From Streptomyces sp. V1I1 (GTDB lineage Bacteria; Actinomycetota; Actinomycetes; Streptomycetales; Streptomycetaceae), in NCBI RefSeq assembly GCF_030817355.1, contig NZ_JAUSZH010000001.1, forward strand, positions 5,580,501-5,644,500: 64,000 bases of DNA, written 5' to 3'. The position numbers and the translations under genes are program-made. Shown here piece after piece: positions 54,743 through 63,144 of this stretch; the first letter of the stretch is position 1, and each line of letters starts with the position of its first letter. Under the pieces are notes generated by a model that saw nothing but the letters and a program-made list of their open reading frames with translations, did no database searches and had not been told where the DNA came from.

Positions 54743-56602
54743 TCAGCGCCGCTGCGCCCAGGCCTTCCTCAGCTGGAGCGCGTAGAAGAGTGACGCCGCC
54801 GTCGGCACCAGCGTCCGGTACCAGCTCACCTCCGGCGACAGCCAGCCGTACACACCCGCCGGGACCAGGATCGCCAGCGCCACGATCCGCAGCACCCACC
54901 ACCGCCGCGGCCGAGGGATCGGCAGGGCCGGAGTGCCCAGGTCCGTCGACATGGTGTCGCGGATGCCCTTGAACACCCCGCGCCGGGCCAGGAGTTGGGC
55001 ACCGTCCAGCCCGGCCAGGATCTCGTCGCGCTCGCCGAAGCCGTCCGGGAGCGGGGGCAGTCTGAGCACGGTCACCAGCTCGGACTGGCGGCGGGCCGGG
55101 TCGTTCGTGCCGCGCAGCAGCGTGACGAGCGGGCGCGGGTCCGGCACCGGGAAGACGGCGGCGAGGGCCTGCGCGGTGGCTGTGGCCTCCGCGTGGTCGG
55201 TGACCGGGGCTGCCGGGTCCCACAGATGGGAGGCGACCGGCTTGCCCTTGTGGAAGAGGGTGAAGCCGTGGCGGTCGGCGGTGCGGCGCAGCACCAGGGC
55301 GGGCCACTTCTCTCCGGTGGTGAAGTTGTCCGCGGCGGCCGTCAGCAGCTCCTCACCGGCCGCGAGGGTCGCCCGTCTTCCGGGGGACGGGTCGGGGACG
55401 AGCTCGACGTAGCTCATCCGGTACGGCGAGGGGGTGGGCGCGATCCGCAGCGAGACGCCGCACATCAGCGCCGCCTCGGCGACCTCGTGCGGCGGGGCAG
55501 CGGCTATCGCGAGCGAGCGCGGCGCCGGGACGGAGGGGACGGCGGCCGCAGGCGTCGCGGGCTGTGGCGGGCGGCCGAAGAACGGGGTCTGCGACGCGAC
55601 CTGCATCCGTACGCCCAGGCGGAACTCAAGGAATTCCTTGCGGGCCTCGCCGACGTACCCCCACGGGAAGCTGCGCGCGTGCACGCCGATCGCCCGGAAG
55701 ACCTCCAGTGCCTCGGTCCAGCGCTCGGCGAAGATCAGCATCAGTGCCAGGTGATTGCGGAAGCCCGCGGCGTCGGGGTCGCCCGGCTCGTACCAGCTGG
55801 AGAGCTCCAGCGCGCGGGCGACTGCCGCCTCGATGCGGGCGCGGTCGATCGGGCCGTCCGCGGTGGAGTCGGCGGAGACGACCTCGTACTCCACTGCGGC
55901 CATCAGCGGCAGTGCGTGCAGCTTCGAGCCGGGCAGCGCCCCTTCGGCGGCCTGCTCGGCGAAGGCGAACATCTCCTCGTGCGAGCCGTACCACTTGTCG
56001 CACAGGTACTGCAGCGCGGTGGCATGGCAGCCGTAGTGGTGCGGGGCCCTGGCCACGGCCTCCGCCCAGTACGCGTCGAATACATCCCGGGGCGCCTGGA
56101 TGCCGCGTGCGTGCGTGAGCGCGACCTCCCACGGCACCGGGTCGGTCGGGTTGAGCCGGGCCGCGGCGGAGATCACCGGAACCGAATCATCGAGGAGCGT
56201 GAAGAAGGCCCGGAACTGGTCCTCGGACACATGTCTGGCGCGGTAGCCGGTACGTATCTCCCAGGCCTGCTGGATACAGAGATCCGCCTTCACCAGCACC
56301 GCGTCCGGGTCCTCGGGCGAAGCGGCCAGCCAGCCCTCCAGCCAGCCCGGGCTATGCAGCGCGCACTCGGCGAGTTCGGAGACGCACACACTGCGGCGCT
56401 CCCACTGGGCGCCGAGCCGGGTCTCGGCCAGCAGCTCGCGGGCCGGAGCGGCGTCGCCGGCCGCGGCGGCACTCAGTGCGGCCCGCAGGGCGGGGTCGGC
56501 GACGGCATCGACGGTTACGGCCTCGTCGGGCGGCAGATCAGCGCCCACGGCCGAGCCGTGGCGGAGCATGCGAGGCATGGTGATCAGGGAGCGCAGGGGC
56601 AC
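54743..56602 (-). CDS. Uncharacterised protein with TPR-like region and C-terminal transmembrane helices
   Basis: A 619-residue protein I cannot name. Residues about 30-310 are helical and TPR-like (PGWLEGWLAASPEDPDAVLV, AVARAPHHYGCHATALQYLC). A Pro/Ala-rich spacer (about 345-375) leads to a mixed alpha/beta region. Two hydrophobic helices near the C-terminus (VLRIVALAILVPAGVYGWLS and TLVPTAASLFYALQL) anchor it, leaving the bulk cytoplasmic. The start may be the GTG at 56602 or the ATGs at 56578 or 56569; none has a good ribosome binding site. It lies head-to-head with the rplU promoter. Confidence 0.82.
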   Translation of the reverse strand: MPLRSLITMPRMLRHGSAVGADLPPDEAVTVDAVADPALRAALSAAAAGDAAPARELLAETRLGAQWERRSVCVSELAECALHSPGWLEGWLAASPEDPDAVLVKADLCIQQAWEIRTGYRARHVSEDQFRAFFTLLDDSVPVISAAARLNPTDPVPWEVALTHARGIQAPRDVFDAYWAEAVARAPHHYGCHATALQYLCDKWYGSHEEMFAFAEQAAEGALPGSKLHALPLMAAVEYEVVSADSTADGPIDRARIEAAVARALELSSWYEPGDPDAAGFRNHLALMLIFAERWTEALEVFRAIGVHARSFPWGYVGEARKEFLEFRLGVRMQVASQTPFFGRPPQPATPAAAVPSVPAPRSLAIAAAPPHEVAEAALMCGVSLRIAPTPSPYRMSYVELVPDPSPGRRATLAAGEELLTAAADNFTTGEKWPALVLRRTADRHGFTLFHKGKPVASHLWDPAAPVTDHAEATATAQALAAVFPVPDPRPLVTLLRGTNDPARRQSELVTVLRLPPLPDGFGERDEILAGLDGAQLLARRGVFKGIRDTMSTDLGTPALPIPRPRRWWVLRIVALAILVPAGVYGWLSPEVSWYRTLVPTAASLFYALQLRKAWAQRR

Positions 56603-56662
56603 GAGCGCACATTCAACAGGCCACGGCGGACATCCACCAGGGATTCATGGCGCCTACCCGGT

Positions 56663-56691
56663 TTGACCCCTCAAGCCGGGCCCCGTAACCT
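56663..56691 (+). promoter_or_regulatory. Promoter of rplU-rpmA
   Basis: TTGACC (56663-56668) and TAACCT (56686-56691) are separated by exactly 17 bases, a good match to the housekeeping HrdB-type consensus. Transcription would start near 56698. Confidence 0.7.
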
Positions 56692-56697
56692 TGACCC

Positions 56698-56852
56698 TCG
56701 GTGTGTTTCCATGCACGCCCACCCCTGAGCAACTCCCTCCCGATGGTTCTGCCGGTCGGGAGAGGCCGCTCATCCTTCCGGATCGTCGCAGGCTTCGGCC
56801 TGTGCGAGCGGCTGGCATCAGGGGATCCGTTCCGAGCGAGAGTGAGATCCGC
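56698..56852 (+). promoter_or_regulatory. Structured leader of rplU, possible L21 autoregulatory element
   Basis: About 155 bases of untranslated leader are predicted between the promoter and the rplU GTG. It folds into clear hairpins: CTCCCGA with TCGGGAG near 56734-56760, and GCCGCTC with GAGCGGC enclosing GCAGGC-TTCG-GCCTGTGC near 56765-56812. L21 operon leaders that bind a ribosomal protein are known in several phyla; homology to those was not testable here. Confidence 0.45.
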
Positions 56853-57173
56853 GTGTACGCCATCGTGCGCAGCGGTGGTCGTCAGCACAAGGTTGCTGTT
56901 GACGACATCGTTGAGGTTGACAAGATTCCCACTGCCAAGGTTGGCGACACGGTCGAGCTCTCGACCCTGCTCGTTGTCGACGGCGACGCCGTGACCAGCG
57001 ACCCGTGGGTGCTGGCCGGTATCAAGGTCACGGCCGAGGTCGTGGACCACCACAAGGGCGCGAAGATCGACATCCTTCGCTACAAGAACAAGACCGGCTA
57101 CCGCCGTCGCCAGGGTCACCGCCAGCAGTACACGGCGATCAAGGTCACCGGTATCCCCACGGCTGCGAAGTAA
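56853..57173 (+). CDS. rplU: 50S ribosomal protein L21
   Basis: A 106-residue ribosomal protein that binds 23S rRNA near L20. The whole chain matches L21: [20 protein letters not shown] at the N-terminus and the family signature in [20 protein letters not shown]. The GTG at 56853 gives the usual length; the frame is open upstream but is occupied by the structured leader. rpmA follows after 14 bases. Confidence 0.97.
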   Translation: MYAIVRSGGRQHKVAVDDIVEVDKIPTAKVGDTVELSTLLVVDGDAVTSDPWVLAGIKVTAEVVDHHKGAKIDILRYKNKTGYRRRQGHRQQYTAIKVTGIPTAAK

Positions 57174-57187
57174 GGGACTGAGGAGAC

Positions 57188-57442
57188 ATGGCACACAAGA
57201 AGGGCGCATCGTCCACTCGGAACGGTCGCGACTCCAATGCTCAGCGGCTCGGCGTGAAGCGCTTCGGCGGTCAGGTCGTTCTCGCCGGTGAGATCCTGGT
57301 CCGCCAGCGCGGCACCCACTTCCACCCGGGTGCGGGCGTCGGTCGCGGTGGCGACGACACCCTGTTCGCGCTGCAGCCCGGTGCGGTGCAGTTCGGCACG
57401 CACCGTGGCCGCAAGGTCGTGAACATCGTTCCGGTCGCCTGA
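57188..57442 (+). CDS. rpmA: 50S ribosomal protein L27
   Basis: An 84-residue ribosomal protein reaching the peptidyl transferase centre. It begins [17 protein letters not shown] with the conserved short N-terminal tail and includes the signature [20 protein letters not shown]. There is no Firmicute-type N-terminal extension needing cleavage. The ATG has GAGGAGAC upstream. Confidence 0.98.
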   Translation: MAHKKGASSTRNGRDSNAQRLGVKRFGGQVVLAGEILVRQRGTHFHPGAGVGRGGDDTLFALQPGAVQFGTHRGRKVVNIVPVA

Positions 57443-57457
57443 TCGGATCTTTGCGAG

Positions 57458-57494
57458 GGCGGACCTCACTTCCCGTTGGGGAAGTGGGTCCGCC
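57458..57494 (+). terminator. Terminator or attenuator between rpmA and obgE
   Basis: GGCGGACC...CTTCCC pairs with GGGAAG...GGTCCGCC with one bulge around GTTG, followed by TTTCGCG. It begins 15 bases after the rpmA stop and may reduce, rather than abolish, read-through into obgE. Confidence 0.75.
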
Positions 57495-57574
57495 TTTCGC
57501 GTGTTGAAGCTAAGACATTTCGTACGTACTTCCCCAGCCTCCGGCCGGGGAGACCCCAATCTGGAGGCACACCC

Positions 57575-59011
57575 ATGACCACCTTCGTGGACCGCGTCGA
57601 GCTGCACGTCGCCGCGGGTAGCGGAGGCCACGGCTGCGCCTCCGTTCACCGGGAGAAGTTCAAGCCGCTGGGCGGCCCCGACGGCGGCAACGGCGGCCGT
57701 GGCGGTGACGTCATCCTGGTCGTCGACCAGTCGGTGACCACGCTGCTCGACTACCACCACAGCCCGCACCGCAAGGCGACCAACGGTCAGCCCGGCGCCG
57801 GTGACAACCGCTCCGGCAAGGACGGCCAGGACCTGGTCCTGCCGGTGCCCGACGGCACCGTCGTCCTCGACAAGCAGGGCAATGTGCTCGCCGACCTGGT
57901 CGGCCAGGGCACCACCTTCATCGCCGGCCAGGGCGGCCGCGGCGGCCTCGGCAACGCCGCGCTGGCCTCCGCCCGCCGCAAGGCGCCCGGCTTCGCGCTG
58001 CTCGGCGAGCCGGGCGAGGCGCGTGACGTCGTCATGGAGCTCAAGACCGTCGCCGACGTGGCGCTGGTCGGGTACCCGAGCGCCGGCAAGTCCTCGCTGA
58101 TCTCGGTGCTCAGCGCGGCCAAGCCGAAGATCGCGGACTACCCGTTCACCACGCTCGTGCCGAACCTGGGCGTGGTCACCACCGGGTCGACCGTGTACAC
58201 CATCGCCGACGTCCCCGGTCTGATCCCGGGCGCCAGCCAGGGCAGGGGCCTCGGCCTGGAGTTCCTGCGCCATGTCGAGCGCTGCTCGGTGCTCGTGCAC
58301 ATCCTGGACACCGCGACGCTGGAGTCCGACCGCGACCCGGTCTCCGACCTCGATGTGATCGAGGAGGAGCTGCGGCAGTACGGCGGCCTGGACGACCGCC
58401 CGCGCATCGTCGTCCTCAACAAGATCGACATCCCGGACGGCCAGGACCTCGCGGACATGATCCGCCCGGATCTCGAGGCACGCGGCTACCGCGTCTTCGA
58501 GGCGTCCGCCATCGCTCGTACGGGCCTGAAGGAGCTCTCCTTCGCGCTGGCCGAGATCATCGCAGCGGCGCGCGCGGCCAAGCCGGTCGAGGAGGCGACC
58601 CGAATCGTCATCCGCCCGAAGGCGGTCGACGACGCGGGCTACACGGTCGTGCAGGAGGAGGACGGGCTGTTCCGGGTGCGCGGCGAGAAGCCGGAGCGCT
58701 GGGTCCGCCAGACCGACTTCAACAACGACGAGGCCGTCGGCTACCTCGCCGACCGCCTCAACCGCCTCGGGGTCGAGGATGCGCTGACGAAGGCCGGCGC
58801 CCGCGCGGGCGACGGCGTGGCCATCGGTCCCGAGGACAACGCGGTCGTCTTCGACTGGGAGCCGACGATGATGGCGGGCGCGGAGATGCTCGGCCGCCGC
58901 GGTGAGGACCACCGCCTGGAGGCCCCGCGTCCGGCGGCGCAGCGGCGCAAGGACCGCGACGCGGAGCGGGACGAGGCGCAGCGGGAGTACGACGAGTTCG
59001 ACCCGTTCTAG
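57575..59011 (+). CDS. obgE: GTPase Obg (CgtA)
   Basis: A 478-residue GTPase linked to 50S ribosome assembly; in Streptomyces it also affects the onset of aerial growth. The Gly-rich Obg fold is at residues 1-160 ([19 protein letters not shown]). The G domain (about 160-330) has the P-loop [10 protein letters not shown], the switch II motif DVPGLI and NKID. The C-terminal OCT domain follows (about 350-430). The ATG at 57575 lies behind a GGAGG; homology starts there, although the frame is open to 57476. Confidence 0.97.
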   Translation: MTTFVDRVELHVAAGSGGHGCASVHREKFKPLGGPDGGNGGRGGDVILVVDQSVTTLLDYHHSPHRKATNGQPGAGDNRSGKDGQDLVLPVPDGTVVLDKQGNVLADLVGQGTTFIAGQGGRGGLGNAALASARRKAPGFALLGEPGEARDVVMELKTVADVALVGYPSAGKSSLISVLSAAKPKIADYPFTTLVPNLGVVTTGSTVYTIADVPGLIPGASQGRGLGLEFLRHVERCSVLVHILDTATLESDRDPVSDLDVIEEELRQYGGLDDRPRIVVLNKIDIPDGQDLADMIRPDLEARGYRVFEASAIARTGLKELSFALAEIIAAARAAKPVEEATRIVIRPKAVDDAGYTVVQEEDGLFRVRGEKPERWVRQTDFNNDEAVGYLADRLNRLGVEDALTKAGARAGDGVAIGPEDNAVVFDWEPTMMAGAEMLGRRGEDHRLEAPRPAAQRRKDRDAERDEAQREYDEFDPF

Positions 59012-59114
59012 GACGGTGCCCGGCCGCGGGGTGGTGTCCGTGGCCGGCGCTGGTGTGCCGTAGGCCTCGGGACGAGGCACATTGTGATTATGGCGATTTT
59101 GTCCCGTTCTGTGT

Positions 59115-59146
59115 CCCCTGATCCGGCTAAATACATGGATCAGGGG
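59115..59146. promoter_or_regulatory. Nine-base inverted repeat upstream of the teichoic-acid glycosyltransferase
   Basis: CCCCTGATC and GATCAGGGG are separated by the AT-rich CGGCTAAATACATG. The repeat stands about 100 bases before the glycosyltransferase start in a 233-base gap, and could be an operator or the terminator of obgE. The bases just before it (ATTGTGATTATGGCGATTTT) are unusually AT-rich and may hold the promoter. Confidence 0.4.
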
Positions 59147-59244
59147 CAACCTCCGGGCTCCCGGACTCGTCTGACTGGCGTGTGGCGTTACGGGGACTAC
59201 CCGTTCGCCTCCCGAGTCTCAGTTGAACGGAGCACCGAGGGCCG

Positions 59245-61266
59245 ATGAAGATCTCCTTCCTCATCCATACCGTTTACGGTATTGGCGGGACGATCCGCAC
59301 CACGCTCAACCTCGCCGAAGAGCTTGTGAACCGCCACGAGGTTGAGATCGTCTCGGTCTTCCGGCACCGCGACGTCCCGCTCTTCTCCATCGACCCGCGC
59401 ATCACCGTCGTACCTCTCGTCGACACCCGGGTGAACTCGCCGACGAACGAGAAGGAGCACCCCTTCCAGCTCCAGCCCGCGACGTTCTTCCCGCAGAACG
59501 AGGCGCGTTACAAGGAGTACAGCCGGCTCACCGACGACCGCGTCCGCGAGCACTACGCAGCCTCGGACGCGGACGTCGTCGTCGGCACCCGGCCCGGACT
59601 CGTCGCGTACGTCGCGCAGTTCGCCCCGGCCGGCGCGGTCCGCATCGGCCAGGAACACATGACGCACAACCACCACAAGGCGGCGCTGCGTGCCGAGATG
59701 TACGAGCATCTCGCCGCGATCGACGCCTTTGTGGCGGTCTCCGAGGGTGACGCCAAGGTGTGGCGGGAGAAGATGCCGCTGCCCAGCACCCGGGTGCTGG
59801 CCATCCCCAACAGTGTTCCCGAGCCGCAGGTCGCCCCCTGTGACGGGACGGGCAACACCGTCGTCGCGGCCGGCCGGCTGGCGACGGAGAAGCAGTACAA
59901 CGTCCTGATCGACGCCTTCGCCAAGGTCACGGCCGTACGCCCGGACTGGGTGCTGCGCATCTACGGCGGCGGCGACCGACGCCCCGGGCTCCGCGACCAG
60001 ATCCTGAAGATGGGCCTCTACAACAAGGTCCACCTCATGGGGCCGCATTCACCCATCGAACCCGAGTGGGCCAAGGGCGCCATCGCCGTCTCCACCTCGC
60101 GCCACGAGTCGTTCGGCATGACGCTCGTCGAGGCCATGCGCTGCGGTCTGCCGGTGATCTCCACCGACTGCGACTACGGGCCGCGCGAGATCATCAACAA
60201 CGGCGAGGACGGCGTCCTCGTCCCGGTCGGCGATGTGAAAGCGATCGTCGACGCGCTGCTCAAGCTGATCGACGACGAGGCGCTGCGGCGCCAGCTGGGT
60301 GCGGCCGCGCGGGAGAGCGCCCGCCGCTTCGACCCCTCCCAGGTCGTCAAGGAGTACGAGAACCTCTTCGAGGAACTGGCTGCCGGCACGTCACCGCGCG
60401 GCTCCGTGCCGGAGTTCGCGCCGGTGGCCGACTGTGTGGTGGCCGCGGACGGCGCGCTGGTCCTCACCCTGGTCAGCCCGCGCCCGTCGGCCGACGAGGC
60501 CGGGCTGCGGCTGATGTGTGTACGTACGGAGGGCAGCACCGAGGTCCGTACGTTCGCGTTCGGGCCGGACGGATCCGTCACGATCCCGGCCGGTGAGCAG
60601 CTCGGCGAGGGTGTCTGGGAGCTCTTCGCCGAGATGGCGGCCACCGGTGCGCGTTCACGGCTCGGCAGCCGCAATGTCGACCAGCGCGGCGCCATGCACG
60701 CCGCGGAGCGGCTGGTGGCGGGCGAGGCCGTCCGTAACCTCGTGCCGTACGCCGACAAGACCAAGGGCACGCTCGTCCTGCGGTCCTGGGTCCGGCCGGT
60801 GCACGCGGAGGCCGCGGATGTGCGGCTCGCAGGCAAGAAGGTCACGCTGTCGGGCCGCCTGATCGGCGCCGCCCCGACCGGTGACCCCGTGCTCGTGCTG
60901 CGCCGTCGCGGCAGGCCGGCGCGTGAACTGACCATCACCGGGCGGTGGGAGGATGCGCATGTCTTCCACTTCACCGTCCCCTGTGCTCAGCCGGCCGCGC
61001 ACCAGGCCACCGCGCACGATGTGTGGGACGCCCTGCTCCGTTACGCGCCGGATGCTCAACCGGCGAAGATCGGGCGGGTGCTGGACGACGTCGTCATGAA
61101 GAAGGACATCTACAACTATCCGTTGACTATTCTGCCCAAGAAGAGGAAGGAGAGCCTCGCCCGCTCTGTCGCCAAGAAGGTCCTCAGAAGGCCCAAGAAG
61201 AGAGTCCGAGTGCGTTTCTTCTACACGGACTCCAACGATCTCGCTCTCAACGTGGTTGATCTGTAG
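59245..61266 (+). CDS. Family 4 glycosyltransferase with C-terminal domain (teichoic-acid type)
   Basis: A 673-residue protein. The GT-B catalytic part is residues about 1-385: FLIHTVYGIGGTIRTTLNLA at the N-terminus, and SRHESFGMTLVEAMRCGLPV with the donor-binding E-x7-E arrangement. The last 290 residues form beta-rich domains (ADGALVLTLVSPRPSADEAG, VTLSGRLIGAAPTGDPVLVL) and a very basic C-terminus (KKVLRRPKKRVRVRFFY) that should hold it at the membrane. It resembles the large Streptomyces glycosyltransferases beside obg implicated in wall teichoic-acid synthesis. The ATG follows CGGAGCACCGAGGGCCG. Confidence 0.87.
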   Translation: MKISFLIHTVYGIGGTIRTTLNLAEELVNRHEVEIVSVFRHRDVPLFSIDPRITVVPLVDTRVNSPTNEKEHPFQLQPATFFPQNEARYKEYSRLTDDRVREHYAASDADVVVGTRPGLVAYVAQFAPAGAVRIGQEHMTHNHHKAALRAEMYEHLAAIDAFVAVSEGDAKVWREKMPLPSTRVLAIPNSVPEPQVAPCDGTGNTVVAAGRLATEKQYNVLIDAFAKVTAVRPDWVLRIYGGGDRRPGLRDQILKMGLYNKVHLMGPHSPIEPEWAKGAIAVSTSRHESFGMTLVEAMRCGLPVISTDCDYGPREIINNGEDGVLVPVGDVKAIVDALLKLIDDEALRRQLGAAARESARRFDPSQVVKEYENLFEELAAGTSPRGSVPEFAPVADCVVAADGALVLTLVSPRPSADEAGLRLMCVRTEGSTEVRTFAFGPDGSVTIPAGEQLGEGVWELFAEMAATGARSRLGSRNVDQRGAMHAAERLVAGEAVRNLVPYADKTKGTLVLRSWVRPVHAEAADVRLAGKKVTLSGRLIGAAPTGDPVLVLRRRGRPARELTITGRWEDAHVFHFTVPCAQPAAHQATAHDVWDALLRYAPDAQPAKIGRVLDDVVMKKDIYNYPLTILPKKRKESLARSVAKKVLRRPKKRVRVRFFYTDSNDLALNVVDL

Positions 61267-61511
61267 AGATTTCCCGCACGTGAATTCCGTGGGTCAACTC
61301 CTGTCGGCCTTTGCCTGGAGGAGTGGTTGCTTCCGCTTGTTCGTGTGGTCTCGGTCACTTGGTCAATCGTTGTGTGCGACCGGATTGGCCTGATGACAAG
61401 GCAAACGGCAGGTTGCGCCGTGGTGTGGAGTGGAAGACACCCGCCTTGCGAGACGGTAACTGAGAGTGCAACCATCGGAATGTTCCCCCGCCCCCGCAAG
61501 GTAGGTCGTCT
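61267..61511 (+). promoter_or_regulatory. Intergenic region before the CDP-ribitol synthase gene
   Basis: A 245-base gap with lower GC than the flanking genes. It holds a small hairpin (CACG-TGAATTC-CGTG at 61278-61292) soon after the glycosyltransferase stop. A promoter for the following gene is expected, but no convincing -35/-10 pair could be fixed. Confidence 0.3.
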
Positions 61512-63011
61512 GTGTCTGTGCAGCACATAGTCAAGCCCCGAACCACAGCAGTCGTGCTCGCCGGTGGCACCGGCCAGCGCGTGGGTCTGTCGATCCCCAA
61601 GCAGCTGCTGAAGATCGCCGGCAAGGCTGTCATCGAGCACACGCTGACGATCTTCGAGCAGGCCGAGTCCATCGACGACGTGATCGTGCTGATGGCGCCG
61701 GGTTTTGTGCCCGACGTGGAGAAGATCATCGCAAAGGCCGGACTGACCAAGGTCACCAAGGTCATAGAGGGCGGCTCCACGCGCAACGAGACCACCGAGC
61801 GGGCCATCGCCGCGCTCGGTGAGGGACTCGCCGAGGGGGAGGACCGCAATGTCCTCTTCCATGACGCCGTCCGTCCGCTTTTGTCACAGCGTGTGATCCA
61901 GGGGTGTGTTGACGCCCTTGAGCGCTATCAGGCCGTCGACGTCGCCATCCCGTCCGCGGACACGATCATCGTGACCCGCACCCACGGCGAGGACGGCGAG
62001 TTCATCACCGACGTCCCGGACCGCTCGCGGCTGCGCCGCGGCCAGACGCCGCAGGCGTTCAAGCTCTCCACCATCCGCAGGGCGTACGAGATCGCGGCCG
62101 GCGACCCGAACTTCCAGGCCACGGACGACTGTTCCGTGGTGCTGAAGTATCTGCCGGACGTGCCGATCTATGTCGTCGCGGGCGACGAGTACAACATGAA
62201 GGTGACCCAGCCGGTCGACGTCTTCATCGCCGACAAGCTCTTCCAGCTGGCCACCACCGCGTCTCCGCGCCAGGCGGACGAGGCGGCTTACCGCGAGCTG
62301 CTGGCGGGCCGGACGCTGGTCGTCTTCGGCGGCTCGTACGGCATCGGCGCGGACATCGCCGCGCTGGCGAAGGAGTACGGCGCGAACGTCTACGCGCTGG
62401 GCCGCTCCACCACGGGCACGCATGTGGAGAACCCGGAGCACGTCGACGACGCGCTCTCCAAGGCGTACTCCGAGACCGGCCGGATCGACTACGTCATCAA
62501 CACCGCGGGTGTGCTGCGCATCGGCAAGCTCGCGGAGACGGACAACACGACGATCCAGGAGGCGTTGAACGTCAATTACCTGGCGCCCGTCCAGATCGCC
62601 CGCGCCTCGTACAAGTACCTGGCGGAGACCAAGGGGCAGCTGCTGCTCTACACCTCCTCCAGCTACACCCGCGGGCGCGCCGAGTACAGCCTCTATTCGT
62701 CGACCAAGGCGGCCATGGTCAACCTCACCCAGGCCCTCTCCGACGAATGGGCGGCCGACGGAATTCGCGTCAACTGCGTGAATCCCGAGCGCACGGCGAC
62801 CCCCATGCGCACTAAGGCCTTCGGCCAGGAGCCCACCGGCTCGCTGCTCTCCTCCGAGGCTGTGGCCAGGACCTCTCTGGACGTTCTGCTCTCCGAGCTG
62901 ACCGGTCATGTCATCGACGTACGACAGCAGGATCCGACCCGCGAGGCGACCGAAGCATCGGGGTTCGAGCAGGCACTGGCATCCGTCCTGGACCGCCAGG
63001 AAGACGTGTAA
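61512..63011 (+). CDS. Bifunctional cytidylyltransferase / SDR reductase (Bcs1-like, CDP-ribitol synthesis)
   Basis: A 499-residue fusion. Residues about 8-240 are an IspD/TarI-type cytidylyltransferase (VLAGGTGQRVGLSIPKQLLK, FHDAVRPLLS, RRGQTPQAFKLSTIRRAY). Residues about 255-495 are a short-chain dehydrogenase (VVFGGSYGIGADIAALAKEY, NTAGVLRIGKL, catalytic YSLYSSTK). The same order is found in H. influenzae Bcs1, where the reductase converts ribulose 5-phosphate to ribitol 5-phosphate and the transferase makes CDP-ribitol. This fits supply of ribitol phosphate for teichoic acid. The start is GTG, with no clear ribosome binding site. Confidence 0.88.
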   Translation: MSVQHIVKPRTTAVVLAGGTGQRVGLSIPKQLLKIAGKAVIEHTLTIFEQAESIDDVIVLMAPGFVPDVEKIIAKAGLTKVTKVIEGGSTRNETTERAIAALGEGLAEGEDRNVLFHDAVRPLLSQRVIQGCVDALERYQAVDVAIPSADTIIVTRTHGEDGEFITDVPDRSRLRRGQTPQAFKLSTIRRAYEIAAGDPNFQATDDCSVVLKYLPDVPIYVVAGDEYNMKVTQPVDVFIADKLFQLATTASPRQADEAAYRELLAGRTLVVFGGSYGIGADIAALAKEYGANVYALGRSTTGTHVENPEHVDDALSKAYSETGRIDYVINTAGVLRIGKLAETDNTTIQEALNVNYLAPVQIARASYKYLAETKGQLLLYTSSSYTRGRAEYSLYSSTKAAMVNLTQALSDEWAADGIRVNCVNPERTATPMRTKAFGQEPTGSLLSSEAVARTSLDVLLSELTGHVIDVRQQDPTREATEASGFEQALASVLDRQEDV

Positions 63012-63018
63012 TATTCGG

Positions 63019-63092
63019 CAACAATTAAATTGTTGGGCCTCTGTGGTCGCCATAACGCGAGCACGGAGGCCTCAATTCGTGAAGCTTATACT
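63019..63092 (+). promoter_or_regulatory. AT-rich regulatory gap before the glycerophosphotransferase-family gene
   Basis: The 133-base gap is much richer in AT than its surroundings. It contains the perfect inverted repeat CAACAATT-A-AATTGTTG at about 63020-63036 and TATACT at 63087-63092, a good -10 hexamer without a matching -35. A regulated promoter is likely. Confidence 0.45.
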
Positions 63093-63144
63093 TCGCGTTT
63101 GCATCTTAAAGTGGTAAACCGGCACCCCTTGGAGCAGGTTCTTC

